From Streptomyces xanthochromogenes (GTDB lineage Bacteria; Actinomycetota; Actinomycetes; Streptomycetales; Streptomycetaceae): a stretch of DNA of 64,000 nt. Location of the stretch: NCBI RefSeq assembly GCF_014650455.1, contig NZ_BMUZ01000004.1:558001-622000 (forward strand). The letters are read 5' to 3'. Made by a program: the position numbers and the translations under genes. Shown piece after piece: positions 8,134 to 17,166 of the stretch. Each line of letters begins with the position of its first letter. The stretch's first letter is position 1. The notes beneath the pieces are model-generated. The model saw only the letters and a program-made list of their open reading frames with translations, was not told the DNA's origin and ran no database searches.

Positions 8134-8712
8134 GTGAGTACTCGACGCGCCAAGCTGCTGGAAGCGACCTGCCGAGTGATAGCCCTGCGGGGCGTCCGAG
8201 GGCTGCGGGTGGAGGACGTCGCCGCCGAGGCGGGCGTCTCCAAAACGCTGATCTACTACCACTTCCGCGACCGCGCGGGCCTGGTCACCAGCGCGCTCGA
8301 GTACGTCAACGACCGCGCCGAGGGGTACGCGGACATCGCGGAGGACGACGACTCCCCCGCCCGGGAACTGCTCCTGCGGCTGTTGGCCGCGGAGTTCCAG
8401 GACGACGCCGCGGTACGGGAGAACTCGGCGGTGTGGGCCGAGGTGCGCGCCGCGGCCACCTTCGACGAAGGGCTGCGGCCGGTCCTGACCGCGCTGACCG
8501 AACGCTGGCTCGTCGACCTGGCCGAGCTGATCGCCGACGGCCAGGACGACGGCACCATCCCGGCGTCCGTGGACTCGCGGGCCGCCGCGATCCGGCTGAC
8601 CGCCCTGGTCGAAGGGCTGAGCGGCCGCTGGCTGGCCGGCCTGATCACGACCCTGGAGGCGAGGGCCCATGTGGAGGCGGCCCTGAACAGGGAGCTCCTT
8701 CCCGCCGCGTAG
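8134..8712 (+). CDS. TetR-family regulator (paralogue 2)
   Basis: DNA-binding repressor, 192 residues from GTG 8134. Its helix-turn-helix VRGLRVEDVAAEAGVSKTLI and following YYHFRDRAGL closely match the neighbour at 7491; the C-terminal ligand domains are also related (ENSAVWAEVRA against ENSTAWGELRA). A TACTGT box at 8122-8127 ends 6 nt before the GTG, so the transcript is probably leaderless. Upstream TGACTG (8114-8119) is one half of the shared operator, which could allow autoregulation. It precedes the second agmatine deiminase-family gene and its operator. Tandem duplication followed by divergence is the likely origin. Confidence 0.9.
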   Translation: MSTRRAKLLEATCRVIALRGVRGLRVEDVAAEAGVSKTLIYYHFRDRAGLVTSALEYVNDRAEGYADIAEDDDSPARELLLRLLAAEFQDDAAVRENSAVWAEVRAAATFDEGLRPVLTALTERWLVDLAELIADGQDDGTIPASVDSRAAAIRLTALVEGLSGRWLAGLITTLEARAHVEAALNRELLPAA

Positions 8713-8770
8713 GTCTCGCCCGGGCCCGGAATCCGTCACGCCGAGTGCGTCCCGGCCCAGCCCGACCTTC

Positions 8771-8799
8771 TTGACTGAATTTTCAGTCAGTGTCAAAGT
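8771..8799 (+). promoter_or_regulatory. Promoter P3 with perfect TetR-type operator driving second agmatine deiminase gene
   Basis: -35 TTGACT (8771-8776) and -10 CAAAGT (8794-8799) are 17 nt apart. The palindrome TGACTGAATTTTCAGTCA lies at 8772-8789, identical in sequence and register to the urease promoter. The expected start near 8806 leaves a leader of about 160 nt before the gene at 8965. Confidence 0.85.
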
Positions 8800-8964
8800 G
8801 GAGGCACGACCGGCACCCGGGCTTCCGGTGTGTCCCGGTGTGCGGACGCACCCATCGCCGTACACACGGGAGCGACGGCCCGCGCGGCATCGGCACGCCG
8901 AGGGCTCCCGTACACCGCAGGCCCACCCCCCCGATCCACAAGCACCTGATGCGGAGCACCACCC

Positions 8965-10056
8965 ATGAGCCACCTCCCCACGGGCAGGCGTCTGCTGGAT
9001 GCCCTCTTCGGCACGAGCCCCGCCGCCGAACCCGCCGCGCGTCGCGCGGACGGCGCCGCACGGGTGCCGGCGGACGACGTGCCGCACGCCAGGACCTGGA
9101 TGTCCTGGCCGTCGCGCCGGTCCATCTGGGGGCGTCGGCTGGGGGGCGTCCAGCAGGACATCGCGCTGATCGCCCGCACGGTCGCGGCGTACGAGCCCGT
9201 CGTCCTGTGCGCTCCGGACGACTACGCGGCCATGCAGGCCAGGGCCGCGTGCGGGCCGGGCGTCACCGTCATCGACTCGATCCCCACCGACGACCTCTGG
9301 ATGCGTGACACCTGCGCGGTCTTCCGTCGCGACGGTCACGGCGGCCTCGACGCCGTGGGCCTCAACTTCAACGGCTGGGGCCGGAAGCAGAGCCACGGCG
9401 ACGACGCCGAAGTCGCCCCGCACGTGGCCGAGTTCACCGGCCTCGGGTTCCACTGGGCCGGGTTCGTCGGGGAGGGCGGCTCGGTCGAGACCGACGGCGA
9501 CGGTACGGTCATGGCCACCGAGAGCAGTCTCGTGAACAAGAACCGCAATCGCGGGTTCGGCCGCCCCGAGATCGAGGAGGCCGTGCTCAGGACGTACGGC
9601 GCCGAGAAGATGATCTGGGTTCCCGGAGTGCGCGGCCGGGACATCACCGACAACCACATCGACGTGACCTCCCGTTTCGTGCGCCCGGGTGTCGTCATGG
9701 TGCAGCTGCCGCCCGACGACCGCAACGACGTCTGGGCCCGTGACGCGCGCGAGCAGTTCGCGATCCTCTCGGCCGCCACCGACGCCCGCGGCCGACGTCT
9801 GCGGGTGATCCGGGTGGACGGTCCCGACACCGTGCGGTCACGGAGTTCCGCGTTCGTCGACTCCTACCTCAACTTCCATCTCGTCAACGGCGCGGTCATC
9901 ACGGCACAGTTCGGCGACAGCGTGAAGGACGGCGCGGCACGCCGGGCCCTGGCCGAGGCGTTCCCCGGCCGCGAGGTGGTCCAGCTGGACGTGGACCGTC
10001 TCATGGAGGGCGGTGGCGGAATCCACTGCTCGACGATGCAGCAGCCGCACCCCTGA
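8965..10056 (+). CDS. Agmatine deiminase family protein (paralogue 2)
   Basis: Guanidine-group hydrolase of the PF04371 family, 363 residues. Motifs in order: HARTWMSWPSRRSIWG near residue 42, LWMRDTCAVF near 112, FNGWGRKQSHGDDAEV near 133, GGSVETDGDGTVMATESSLV near 172, DNHIDVTSRF near 230 and GGGGIHCSTMQQP at the end with nucleophile Cys about 355. The N-terminus (about 40 residues) is longer than in paralogue 1 and shows no clear signal peptide. The canonical HVDG and HCITQQ are replaced by HIDV and HCSTMQ, so the substrate may be another guanidino compound. It sits alone behind the regulated promoter at 8771-8799. Confidence 0.88.
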   Translation: MSHLPTGRRLLDALFGTSPAAEPAARRADGAARVPADDVPHARTWMSWPSRRSIWGRRLGGVQQDIALIARTVAAYEPVVLCAPDDYAAMQARAACGPGVTVIDSIPTDDLWMRDTCAVFRRDGHGGLDAVGLNFNGWGRKQSHGDDAEVAPHVAEFTGLGFHWAGFVGEGGSVETDGDGTVMATESSLVNKNRNRGFGRPEIEEAVLRTYGAEKMIWVPGVRGRDITDNHIDVTSRFVRPGVVMVQLPPDDRNDVWARDAREQFAILSAATDARGRRLRVIRVDGPDTVRSRSSAFVDSYLNFHLVNGAVITAQFGDSVKDGAARRALAEAFPGREVVQLDVDRLMEGGGGIHCSTMQQPHP

Positions 10057-10249
10057 TCCGCTCTCCGCCCGCGAACCGGGTGCCCGCCCGCGCAGCCGCC
10101 CAACACGCACGCGCGCCCCGGGTGCGCGAAAAGAAAAACCCCCTCGGCTACTTTCCTCCCAAGGGACCGCTCTTCGGGTTCTGCCCGGCACCAGTCCGGC
10201 TTCGTACGCCCCGAACGGCGCCCCACCAGCACGACGCAGGAGCTTCACC

Positions 10250-11410
10250 GTGACCCCTCCCCCCATGTCCCGTCGCACCGCGCTGCGCGCGTTCGCCGGC
10301 TTCGGCGCCCTCGCCCTCACCACCGCGGCCTGCAGCCCGGGGGATGCCCCGGCCGGGCAGTCCTCCGCCTCCCCCGCGTCGGCGGGCGAGCAGGCGGCGG
10401 GCCGCCACTTCGGCGCCGAGTGGGACAGCCACGCCCGTACGTTCATGTCGTGGCCCGCGCTCGACTCGGTGTGGGGCGAGGAACTCCCGTCCGTGCGCGC
10501 GGACATCGCACGGGTGGCACGGGCGGTCGCGGAGTACGAGCCGGTGGTCCTGATGGCCAGGCCCGAGCAGCAGGCGGCGGCCCAGAAGGCGTGCGGCTCC
10601 CAGGTCGAGGTGATTCCGCTGGCCGTGGACGACCTGTGGGCCCGCGACACGGTGCCGGTCTTCGTCGAGGAGGACGGGCACACGCTGGGCGTCGACTTCA
10701 ACTTCAGCGGATGGGGAAACAAGCAGGTCCACTCGAACGACGCCCAGGTGGGCCGTCTGCTGCTCGCGAAGTACGGCATCGCGCGCACCAAGGCGCCGCT
10801 GGTCGCCGAGGGCGGTTCCTTCGAGACCGACGGCGAGGGCACGCTGATGGTCACCGAGAGCTCGGTGGTCAACAAGAACCGCAACCCCGGCAAGTCGCGG
10901 GACCAGATCGAGGCCGAGCTCAAGAGCAGCCTCGGCGTGAAGAAGGTGCTCTGGCTGGCCGGTGTGCGGGGCAAGGACATCACGGACGCGCACGTCGACA
11001 GCATCGCCCGCTTCACCGCGCCGGGCGTCGTCCTGGTCGACCAGGCCTTCCCCGGCAGCCCGCCGGACGTCTGGTCGCGGTCGGCGGACCAGGCGAGGTC
11101 GGCCCTCAAGCAGGCAACGGATGCGCGGGGCAAGCGACTTGAGATCATCGACCTGCCGCAGCCCGACCTCGACAGGATCACCGGGCGGGGCGACGCGTTC
11201 GTGTCCACCTATGCGAACTTCTACGTCGCCAACGACTCCGTGTTCATGCCCCGCTTCGGCGACGCGGCGGCCGACGACCGCGCGAAGGGCATCCTCCAGG
11301 AGCACTTCCCCAACCGCGACGTCGTGATGGTGAAGATCGACACCATCGCCTCCGGGGGCGGCGGCATCCACTGCTCGACCCACGACCAGCCGGGGAAGCC
11401 CGCCCGGTGA
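10250..11410 (+). CDS. Tat-exported lipoprotein of the agmatine deiminase family (paralogue 3)
   Basis: Extracytoplasmic guanidine hydrolase, 386 residues. GTG 10250 has an AGGAG site 7 nt upstream. The N-terminus carries a twin-arginine motif (MSRRTALRAF), a hydrophobic stretch and lipobox TTAAC with the lipidated Cys at residue 28. The catalytic domain follows: FMSWPALDSVWGEEL, LWARDTVPVF, FNFSGWGNKQVHSNDAQV, GGSFETDGEGTLMVTESSVV, DAHVDSIARF and GGGGIHCSTHDQP with nucleophile Cys about 375. It resembles paralogue 2 more than paralogue 1. No copy of the shared operator is seen in the 193 bases upstream. A secreted, membrane-anchored deiminase would act on guanidino substrates outside the cell, an unusual location for this family. 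Confidence 0.88.
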   Translation: MTPPPMSRRTALRAFAGFGALALTTAACSPGDAPAGQSSASPASAGEQAAGRHFGAEWDSHARTFMSWPALDSVWGEELPSVRADIARVARAVAEYEPVVLMARPEQQAAAQKACGSQVEVIPLAVDDLWARDTVPVFVEEDGHTLGVDFNFSGWGNKQVHSNDAQVGRLLLAKYGIARTKAPLVAEGGSFETDGEGTLMVTESSVVNKNRNPGKSRDQIEAELKSSLGVKKVLWLAGVRGKDITDAHVDSIARFTAPGVVLVDQAFPGSPPDVWSRSADQARSALKQATDARGKRLEIIDLPQPDLDRITGRGDAFVSTYANFYVANDSVFMPRFGDAAADDRAKGILQEHFPNRDVVMVKIDTIASGGGGIHCSTHDQPGKPAR

Positions 11411-11484
11411 GCCGTCACGGGTCAAGTGCCTTCTGATGCAGGCACGTTGACCGCGTACGAGACGGCGGCCACCGCCGGCCGCCG

Positions 11485-11534
11485 ACGCCGGCGCTCGCCA
11501 TCGGGGCGCCGGCGTGCGGACCGGCGGCCGGTCC
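11485..11534. terminator. Bidirectional terminator hairpins
   Basis: Between two convergent genes, ACGCCGGCGC (11485-11494) pairs perfectly with GCGCCGGCGT (11506-11515) across an 11-nt loop. A second compact hairpin, GGACCGGC/GCCGGTCC, follows at 11518-11534. There is no T-tract, as is common in Streptomyces. Confidence 0.6.
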
Positions 11535-11568
11535 GGCTCTTGAGCGCCCGGCCCGTCCGGACGGACCG

Positions 11569-12147
11569 TCAGATCCTGGCGAGCCGGTCCACGAGCAGCT
11601 CCACCCTTCGTTCGGCGTCCTCCGGGGGGAGCCGTCCCGACCTGGCCAGGGTCGCCAGGCCGTGCAGGGACGCCCAGACCGTCTCGGTGAAAAGACCCGG
11701 CTCGATGCCGTCGCCGGCAACCTCGCCGAGCGTCTCCAGCAGGGCGGCGAAGGCGTCCTTCAGCGGCTCCGGGGTGTCCTCCCGCGCGTAGGGGAGGCCG
11801 CCGTCGAGCTGGAAGATGGCGTCGTAGACCGCCGGGTTGCGCGTGGCGAAGTCGAGGTAGGCGTGGGCGAGGGCGTGAACCCGGGCGCGGGAGCCGTCCG
11901 CCGCGGCGGTCGCGGCCCGGACCGCCGCGGCCAGCTCGCTCGCGCCTTGGAGGGCGACGGCGCCGATGATCTCTCGCTTGCCGCGGAAGTGGCTGTAGAG
12001 GACGGGCTGGCTGTACTCAATGCGCTCGGCGAGCCGGCGGGTGGTGACCGCGTCCCAGCCCTGGTGCTCGGCGAGTTCGCGGGCCGCCGCCACGATGAGG
12101 CGTTCGCGGTCCGCCCGTTCGCGTTCCTTGCGTTCCTGTACCGACAT
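11569..12147 (-). CDS. TetR-family regulator
   Basis: DNA-binding repressor, 192 residues. An Arg/Glu-rich N-terminus (MSVQERKERERADRERL) leads into helix-turn-helix TTRRLAERIEYSQPVLYSHF and a ligand domain containing LAHAYLDFATRNPAVYDAIF, the pattern of the TetR_C_13/WHG type. It is divergent from the DUF1772 gene at 12239; the 91-nt gap contains CTAGC-type inverted repeats (12156-12220) likely bound by this protein, giving autorepression and control of the neighbour. The ligand is unknown. Confidence 0.9.
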   Translation of the reverse strand: MSVQERKERERADRERLIVAAARELAEHQGWDAVTTRRLAERIEYSQPVLYSHFRGKREIIGAVALQGASELAAAVRAATAAADGSRARVHALAHAYLDFATRNPAVYDAIFQLDGGLPYAREDTPEPLKDAFAALLETLGEVAGDGIEPGLFTETVWASLHGLATLARSGRLPPEDAERRVELLVDRLARI

Positions 12148-12155
12148 GACTGAAT

Positions 12156-12220
12156 TCTAGCATCGCTAGACAAGCGAGCGGTTGCAGGTCTAGCGTTGCC
12201 TCATCACCTAGCAGCGCTAG
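12156..12220. promoter_or_regulatory. CTAGC-type operators between tetR and DUF1772 gene
   Basis: TCTAGCATCGCTAGA at 12156-12170 is a perfect inverted repeat (6-bp arms, 3-nt centre). CTAGCAGCGCTAG at 12208-12220 repeats the pattern with 5-bp arms. A single half-site TCTAGC lies between them at 12189-12194. The arrangement fits a TetR dimer binding both divergent promoters. Confidence 0.75.
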
Positions 12221-12238
12221 AACCCCCGGAGGGTCATC

Positions 12239-12685
12239 ATGCTCACCGCACTTGAGGTCATCACCACCGTGGTCGTCGGCCTGATGGTGGGGGTGGAGTT
12301 CTCCGTCGCCTTCGTCATGAACCCGATCTTCAACGGCCTCCCCGACGACAGCAATCAGAGCGCCCGCTCCCACGGGGGCCGGATGCTCGGCGCCGTGATG
12401 CCGTTCTGGTACATCGGCTCACTGGTGCTCGCCGCGATCTGGGCCGTCGCCGGACGGCACCATGACGGCACCGGCCTCGTCATCGTCGCCGCCGCACTGC
12501 TGATCGTCAGCGTGATCATGTCGCTCCTGCTGCTCGTCCCGATCAACAACCGGGGCAAGGCCTGGACCGCCGAGAACCGGCCCGCCGACTGGAAGCAGCA
12601 GATGCACCGCTGGGACCGCTACCACTACGTCCGCGTCGCCGTCATCGTCGCCGCCTTCACCCTCCTCGTCATCGCCCTCACCTGA
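12239..12685 (+). CDS. DUF1772-family membrane protein
   Basis: Small integral membrane protein, 148 residues, with four predicted helices (about 5-25, 55-75, 80-102, 128-147). The N-terminal VEFSVAFVMNPIFNGL and the central PINNRGKAW are typical of the DUF1772 (anthrone oxygenase-like) family. ATG 12239 has a GGAGG site 5-8 nt upstream. It is divergent from and probably repressed by the TetR at 11569. Members often form TetR/DUF1772 pairs; their physiological role is unclear and I assign no reaction. Confidence 0.85.
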   Translation: MLTALEVITTVVVGLMVGVEFSVAFVMNPIFNGLPDDSNQSARSHGGRMLGAVMPFWYIGSLVLAAIWAVAGRHHDGTGLVIVAAALLIVSVIMSLLLLVPINNRGKAWTAENRPADWKQQMHRWDRYHYVRVAVIVAAFTLLVIALT

Positions 12686-12721
12686 AGCGGGCGATGCCTC
12701 GGCCGACCCGCCCCGCAGCGG

Positions 12722-13009
12722 CTATGCGCCGTGGACGGTGGTGAGGTCGCTGAGGCCCGAGATGGTCAGGACGGGGTCCAGGAGCGGATTGGTGACGAGC
12801 TGCAGGCGCTCGGCGTGCGGGAACAGGACGCTGAGGCCTGCGCTGTCGAGGTATTCGACCTCGGTGAGATCGAGGACCAACGGGCCGGCCGTGCCCGCGA
12901 GGGCGCGGGCCAGCTCGGCGGCGTTGCTCATGTCGATCTCGCCGACCGCGGTCAGCAGCTCCGTTCCGTCGGACCGTCGTCCGTGGGAGAGGGTCAGGGC
13001 AGTGGTCAT
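12722..13009 (-). CDS. STAS-domain anti-sigma factor antagonist
   Basis: Partner-switching protein, 95 residues, essentially one STAS domain. It contains [17 protein letters not shown] and [18 protein letters not shown], where Ser in DSAG is the predicted phosphorylation site. It overlaps the stop of the large kinase/phosphatase gene by one base (TGATG), so the two are coupled. That neighbour has both an anti-sigma-type ATPase domain and a PP2C domain, which in this family phosphorylate and dephosphorylate STAS proteins; it is the obvious partner. Confidence 0.9.
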   Translation of the reverse strand: MTTALTLSHGRRSDGTELLTAVGEIDMSNAAELARALAGTAGPLVLDLTEVEYLDSAGLSVLFPHAERLQLVTNPLLDPVLTISGLSDLTTVHGA

Positions 13010-16000
13010 CAGACGATCCTCGCGTGCATGTCGACGGTGGTGCCGGACGGACCCGGAGTGACGGTGACCTGGTGCATCAGCGCCCGCATCAGTCGCATCC
13101 CCCGCCCGCGGTGGGTGTTGAGTTCCGGCTGCGGGGCCTTCCAGCGGCCGGTGTCGGCGATGGTCAGTCGCAGATTGTCGACATAGGCCTCGGCACGGAA
13201 GTAGATGGTCGCGCCGGGGGCGTCGCGGTGGCCGTGCTCGATGGCGTTGGCACAGGCCTCTCCCGCGGCGACCAGGACGTTCTGCACGGTGGTGGGGGGC
13301 AGGTCGCACTGGTCGAGCCAGCTGCGCAGCGACTTGCGTACGGGGGCGAGCTGGGAGGACTCGGCGGGGAACGACATCTCCAGCGGCGCCGGGTGACGGT
13401 AGAGCAGCAGGGCGACGTCGTCGTCGTAGCCGCCGACGGGAGCCAGCCTTGCCATGACATCGGTGGCGAGCTCGTCGACCGCGGTATTCCGGCCGTCCTG
13501 CAGGGCTTCGCTGGCCTGGTCGATGCCCGCGCTGAGCGGACGGCGGCGGCGCTCCACGAGCCCGTCGGTGTACAGGAGCAGCGTGGACCTGGCCGATATG
13601 ACGCAGGTGCCCTCGGGCCGCTGCTTGCCGGTGCGGACGGCGAGCGGGAGGGACCGCCCGTCTTCGAGGAGCCGGGTGGTGCCGTCCGGCTGGACGAGGA
13701 TGCCGGGCGGATGGCCCGCGCTGGAGTAAGTCAGCTGTCCGGTGTCGGCGTTGAGGACACCGCAGAAGACGGTGGTGCAGGCCGCGCCCGGAACGCCGGC
13801 GGCGAACTGGTCCAGGGCCATCAGCGTCTGGGCGGGGCTGGCGTCCTGGAGCAGCAGGGCGCGGCAGGCGCTGCGCAACTGGCCCATGACGCTGGCGGCT
13901 TCGAGGCCCCGGCCGACGCAGTCCCCGACGACGATGCCTATGCGGCCGTCCGGCAGGCTGACCGTGTCGTACCAGTCGCCGCCGACCTCCAGGGGCTGGG
14001 TGGCGGGCTCGTACCGTACGGCGAATCCGTCGGGCAGCTGGGCGGGGCCGAGGATGGCCCGCTGCAGGGCGATGGCGGTCTCGCGCTGCTGGTCGATCTG
14101 GTGGGCACGGTTCAGGCCTTGGGCGAGATGACCGGCCAGGAGGGAGAGCAGCAGCTGGTCCTCTCCGGTGAACGGCCGGTTCTCCCCCAGGTCGATCCAC
14201 AGCGCGAGCGGGCCGTCGGGGAACTCCAGGAGGATGCCGGCTCCGGTGGGGTTGACGGCCGGGGTCAGGACCGGCCCCTGGCGAAGGGAGTCGAGCGTCC
14301 CACGCCGTTCGGCGGGCAGTTCCGCCCAGACCGGCGTCCCGTCGGTGGAGGTCAGGGTGGGTTCGTCGCCGTGGTCGAAGACGGCTGCCATGACCCCTCG
14401 GGCGCGCCAGAGCTTCTTCAGTTCGTCCAGGGCCCCGGCCAGCGCCTGGGGCAGGCTGGTGGCTCGGGCCAGGCAGGTGCCGAGGGCGGCCAGGGCGCTT
14501 TCGCGCTGGATCGCGTAGTGCTCGGCCGTGACGTCGCGGAAGGTGCCGACGGTCACGCGGCGGCCGGTGTCGGGATCGTCGACCTGGTTGAACGTGGCGG
14601 TGGCCCACAGCCGGTGGCCGTCCCGGTGGGTGATCGGGATGGTGTAGGAGCCCTTGGTGCTGCCGAGCAGCAGGGCGAAGGCGTCGCTGACCTGCTGATG
14701 CGCCTCGGAGTCGGTGGCGTCGGGCCACCAGGGGTGGATCGCCCGGTAGGGCAGGCCCTCGGGCCCGTACCCCAGGATGTCGGTGAACGCCCTGTTGATC
14801 TCGACGACGGCACCGTCCTCGTCGCAGACGAAGAAGGCTTCCTGCAGGGAGTCCACCAGCGCGGTGCGCCAGCGGGCGTGATGGCTGCGCAGCCGCGCCA
14901 GCTCGATGTTCGCGCGTACCCGGGCGAGGAGTTCGGCAGCCGCGAACGGCTTGACGAGGTAGTCGTCGGCGCCGGCCTGCAGCCCCTCGATGGAGGCCTC
15001 CTGACCGGCCCGCGCGGACAGCAGCAGCACTGGGACCGACGCCGTTCGTGAGTCGGCCCGCAGGGCCGCGACCAGGGCGAGGCCGTCCATGTGGGGCATC
15101 ATGACGTCGCTGATCACCAGGTCGAAGGCCGTCGCCCGTATGGTGCGCAGCGCCTGTCGGCCGTCGTCCACCGCGCTGACCCGATACCCAGCACCGCGCA
15201 GCAGGCGGGTGAGGTACTCGCGCATGTCGGCGTTGTCGTCGGCGATCAGTACGTGGGCCGCCTCCGCACCGGGGGCCGGGGCGTCGGGGCTCCCGTCGAC
15301 GACGCTCCCGGCCGTGACGGACATCGTCGTGGCCTGTTCGTCGGGCAGCCAGCGAAGGGCCTCCTGCACGAAGGGGTCGGTCATGGCGGTCGGGCCGGTG
15401 CCCGCCTCCCGGAGAACGGCACCGGCGGGCAGATGCCCGGAGCCGAAGGGCAGCCGGATGGTGAACCTGGTGCCCCGGCCCTCGACAGAGGTGGCACTGA
15501 TGTCGCCGCCGTGCAGTCCGACCAGTTCCTTCACCAGGGCCAGACCGATGCCGCTGCCTTCGTTGGAGCGGGAGCGGGCGTTCTCGATGCGGTGGAACCG
15601 TTCGAACAGGCGGGGCATCTCGTGCGCAGCGACACCGATCCCGGTGTCGTCGACCGTCACCACCGCCATGCCGTCCTCGACGCCGACTGCGACCCGGATC
15701 GAGCCGTCGAAGGTGAACTTCAGCGCGTTGCTGAGCAGGTTGAGAACCACCTTCTCCCACATGCTCCGGTCGACGAAGACCGACTCGGGCAGTGGAAGAC
15801 AGTCGACCCGGAAGTCCAGGCCTGCCCGGTCGACGGCGGAGCGGAACACGCTGGCCAGTTCACCGGTCACCGCCGCCAGGTCGACCGGCTCGTACTGCGC
15901 CTGCATCCGGCCGGCCTCGATGCGGGAGAAGTCGAGGAGGGTGTTGACCAACTTGCCCAGGCGCAGCCCGTTGCGGTGGATCACCTCCAGTTCCTCGCGG

Positions 16001-17166
16001 GCTTCCCCGTCCGTGAGCCGGTGCCTCAGCTCCTCGACGGGCCCCATGATCAACGTCAGGGGCGTACGGAACTCGTGGCTGATGTTGGAGAAGAACGTCG
16101 TCTTCGCCCGGTCCAGCTCGGCGAGTTCCTCCGCGCGGCGCTCCTGCGCCTGGTAGCTGCGGGCACTGGCGACACCGGTGGCGACATGTCCGGCGACCAG
16201 TTCGACGAAGCCGCGGTATCCCTCGTCGAGATCCCGGTACCGGTTCAGGCCGACCACCATGAACCCGTACGGGGCGCCGCCCTGCTGCCGCAGCGGCACC
16301 ACCAGCGCCTGCACGGGCGCCTCGGCCCACACGCCCGTCGGAAGGTCCGCGAACAGGGCGCCGTCCAGCGGCGTCAGCACGGAATCCCCCCGCACCGGGG
16401 CCTCCGTCGGCCACACCGTCTCCGAGCCCGCGGGGAGGAGCTTCACGGCGGCCGGGTGGTCGTCATCGATGCCGGTGAGGGCGGCCAGTGCGGCACTGCC
16501 GTCGTCCTGGAGGAGGTAGGTCAGCGTGAACGGCAGGTCGTGCGGGTTCCGGCTCAGCTGGACGCGGGCGAAGTCGAGCATCTCCTGCTCGGTGCGCACG
16601 ACGCTCGGATCGGATCCCAGGTCGCGCAGCGTGGCCATCCGCCGTTCCCCGATGACCCGCTCGGTCTCCTCGTTGACCACGCACAGCATGCCGACGACGA
16701 GACCGGCGTCGTCGCGCAGCGGGCTGTAGGAGAACGTGTGATAGCTCTCCTCCGGATACCCGGAGCGCTCCACGAACAGCAACAGCGCCTGGTCCCAGGT
16801 GGCTTCGCCGGTGGTGAGCACGGTGTCGATACGGGGACCGATGTCGTTCCAGATCTCCGCCCAGACCTCACGGGCCGGCCTGCCCAGCGCCCACGGGTAC
16901 TTGCGGCCCAGGGTGTCGCGCCGGTAGGCGGCGTTGCAGAAGAACGTGAGCTCCGGTCCCCAGGCCATCCACATCGAGAACTTCGACGACAGCAGGATGC
17001 TCACGGTCGTCTTCAGACTCTGCGGCCAGCCCTCCGGGTCCCCGAGCGGGGTGGTCGCCGCCCAGTCCACCAGAGCCAGATCCCGGGCGATCGCCGTGTC
17101 CGCGGCGAACACATCGGTTCCGGCCGTCGGCGTCGCTGCCGACTCGGCATCCTCGGAACGCGTCAC
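13009..17166 (-). CDS. Giant hybrid sensor kinase / response regulator / SpoIIE phosphatase / anti-sigma ATPase
   Basis: A 1385-residue cytoplasmic signalling protein with no membrane segment. Rough order: PAS-like and GAF sensor regions (1-340); histidine kinase with H-box [18 protein letters not shown] (His near 365) and ATPase with DTGIGVA and [12 protein letters not shown]; receiver domain (about 635-755) with VLIADDNAD and [13 protein letters not shown] (about 770-885); GAF (about 895-1040); SpoIIE/PP2C phosphatase (about 1045-1245) with GGDWYDTV and GDCVGRGL; C-terminal HATPase_c (about 1255-1385) with [13 protein letters not shown]. It thus joins two-component input to partner-switching output. 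The coupled STAS gene downstream is the likely substrate. The gene is continuous, so this is a true fusion. Confidence 0.92.
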   Translation of the reverse strand: MTRSEDAESAATPTAGTDVFAADTAIARDLALVDWAATTPLGDPEGWPQSLKTTVSILLSSKFSMWMAWGPELTFFCNAAYRRDTLGRKYPWALGRPAREVWAEIWNDIGPRIDTVLTTGEATWDQALLLFVERSGYPEESYHTFSYSPLRDDAGLVVGMLCVVNEETERVIGERRMATLRDLGSDPSVVRTEQEMLDFARVQLSRNPHDLPFTLTYLLQDDGSAALAALTGIDDDHPAAVKLLPAGSETVWPTEAPVRGDSVLTPLDGALFADLPTGVWAEAPVQALVVPLRQQGGAPYGFMVVGLNRYRDLDEGYRGFVELVAGHVATGVASARSYQAQERRAEELAELDRAKTTFFSNISHEFRTPLTLIMGPVEELRHRLTDGEAREELEVIHRNGLRLGKLVNTLLDFSRIEAGRMQAQYEPVDLAAVTGELASVFRSAVDRAGLDFRVDCLPLPESVFVDRSMWEKVVLNLLSNALKFTFDGSIRVAVGVEDGMAVVTVDDTGIGVAAHEMPRLFERFHRIENARSRSNEGSGIGLALVKELVGLHGGDISATSVEGRGTRFTIRLPFGSGHLPAGAVLREAGTGPTAMTDPFVQEALRWLPDEQATTMSVTAGSVVDGSPDAPAPGAEAAHVLIADDNADMREYLTRLLRGAGYRVSAVDDGRQALRTIRATAFDLVISDVMMPHMDGLALVAALRADSRTASVPVLLLSARAGQEASIEGLQAGADDYLVKPFAAAELLARVRANIELARLRSHHARWRTALVDSLQEAFFVCDEDGAVVEINRAFTDILGYGPEGLPYRAIHPWWPDATDSEAHQQVSDAFALLLGSTKGSYTIPITHRDGHRLWATATFNQVDDPDTGRRVTVGTFRDVTAEHYAIQRESALAALGTCLARATSLPQALAGALDELKKLWRARGVMAAVFDHGDEPTLTSTDGTPVWAELPAERRGTLDSLRQGPVLTPAVNPTGAGILLEFPDGPLALWIDLGENRPFTGEDQLLLSLLAGHLAQGLNRAHQIDQQRETAIALQRAILGPAQLPDGFAVRYEPATQPLEVGGDWYDTVSLPDGRIGIVVGDCVGRGLEAASVMGQLRSACRALLLQDASPAQTLMALDQFAAGVPGAACTTVFCGVLNADTGQLTYSSAGHPPGILVQPDGTTRLLEDGRSLPLAVRTGKQRPEGTCVISARSTLLLYTDGLVERRRRPLSAGIDQASEALQDGRNTAVDELATDVMARLAPVGGYDDDVALLLYRHPAPLEMSFPAESSQLAPVRKSLRSWLDQCDLPPTTVQNVLVAAGEACANAIEHGHRDAPGATIYFRAEAYVDNLRLTIADTGRWKAPQPELNTHRGRGMRLMRALMHQVTVTPGPSGTTVDMHARIV

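Noticed and set aside
10057..10249. A fourth copy of the TGACTGAATTTTCAGTCA operator before the Tat-lipoprotein gene
   Set aside because: No such sequence or convincing degenerate copy is present in this interval.
12722..15760. A 1012-codon open frame overlapping the large kinase gene
   Set aside because: Only the terminal 95 codons form a STAS protein; the remainder is a shadow frame of the kinase with repetitive Arg/Pro composition.
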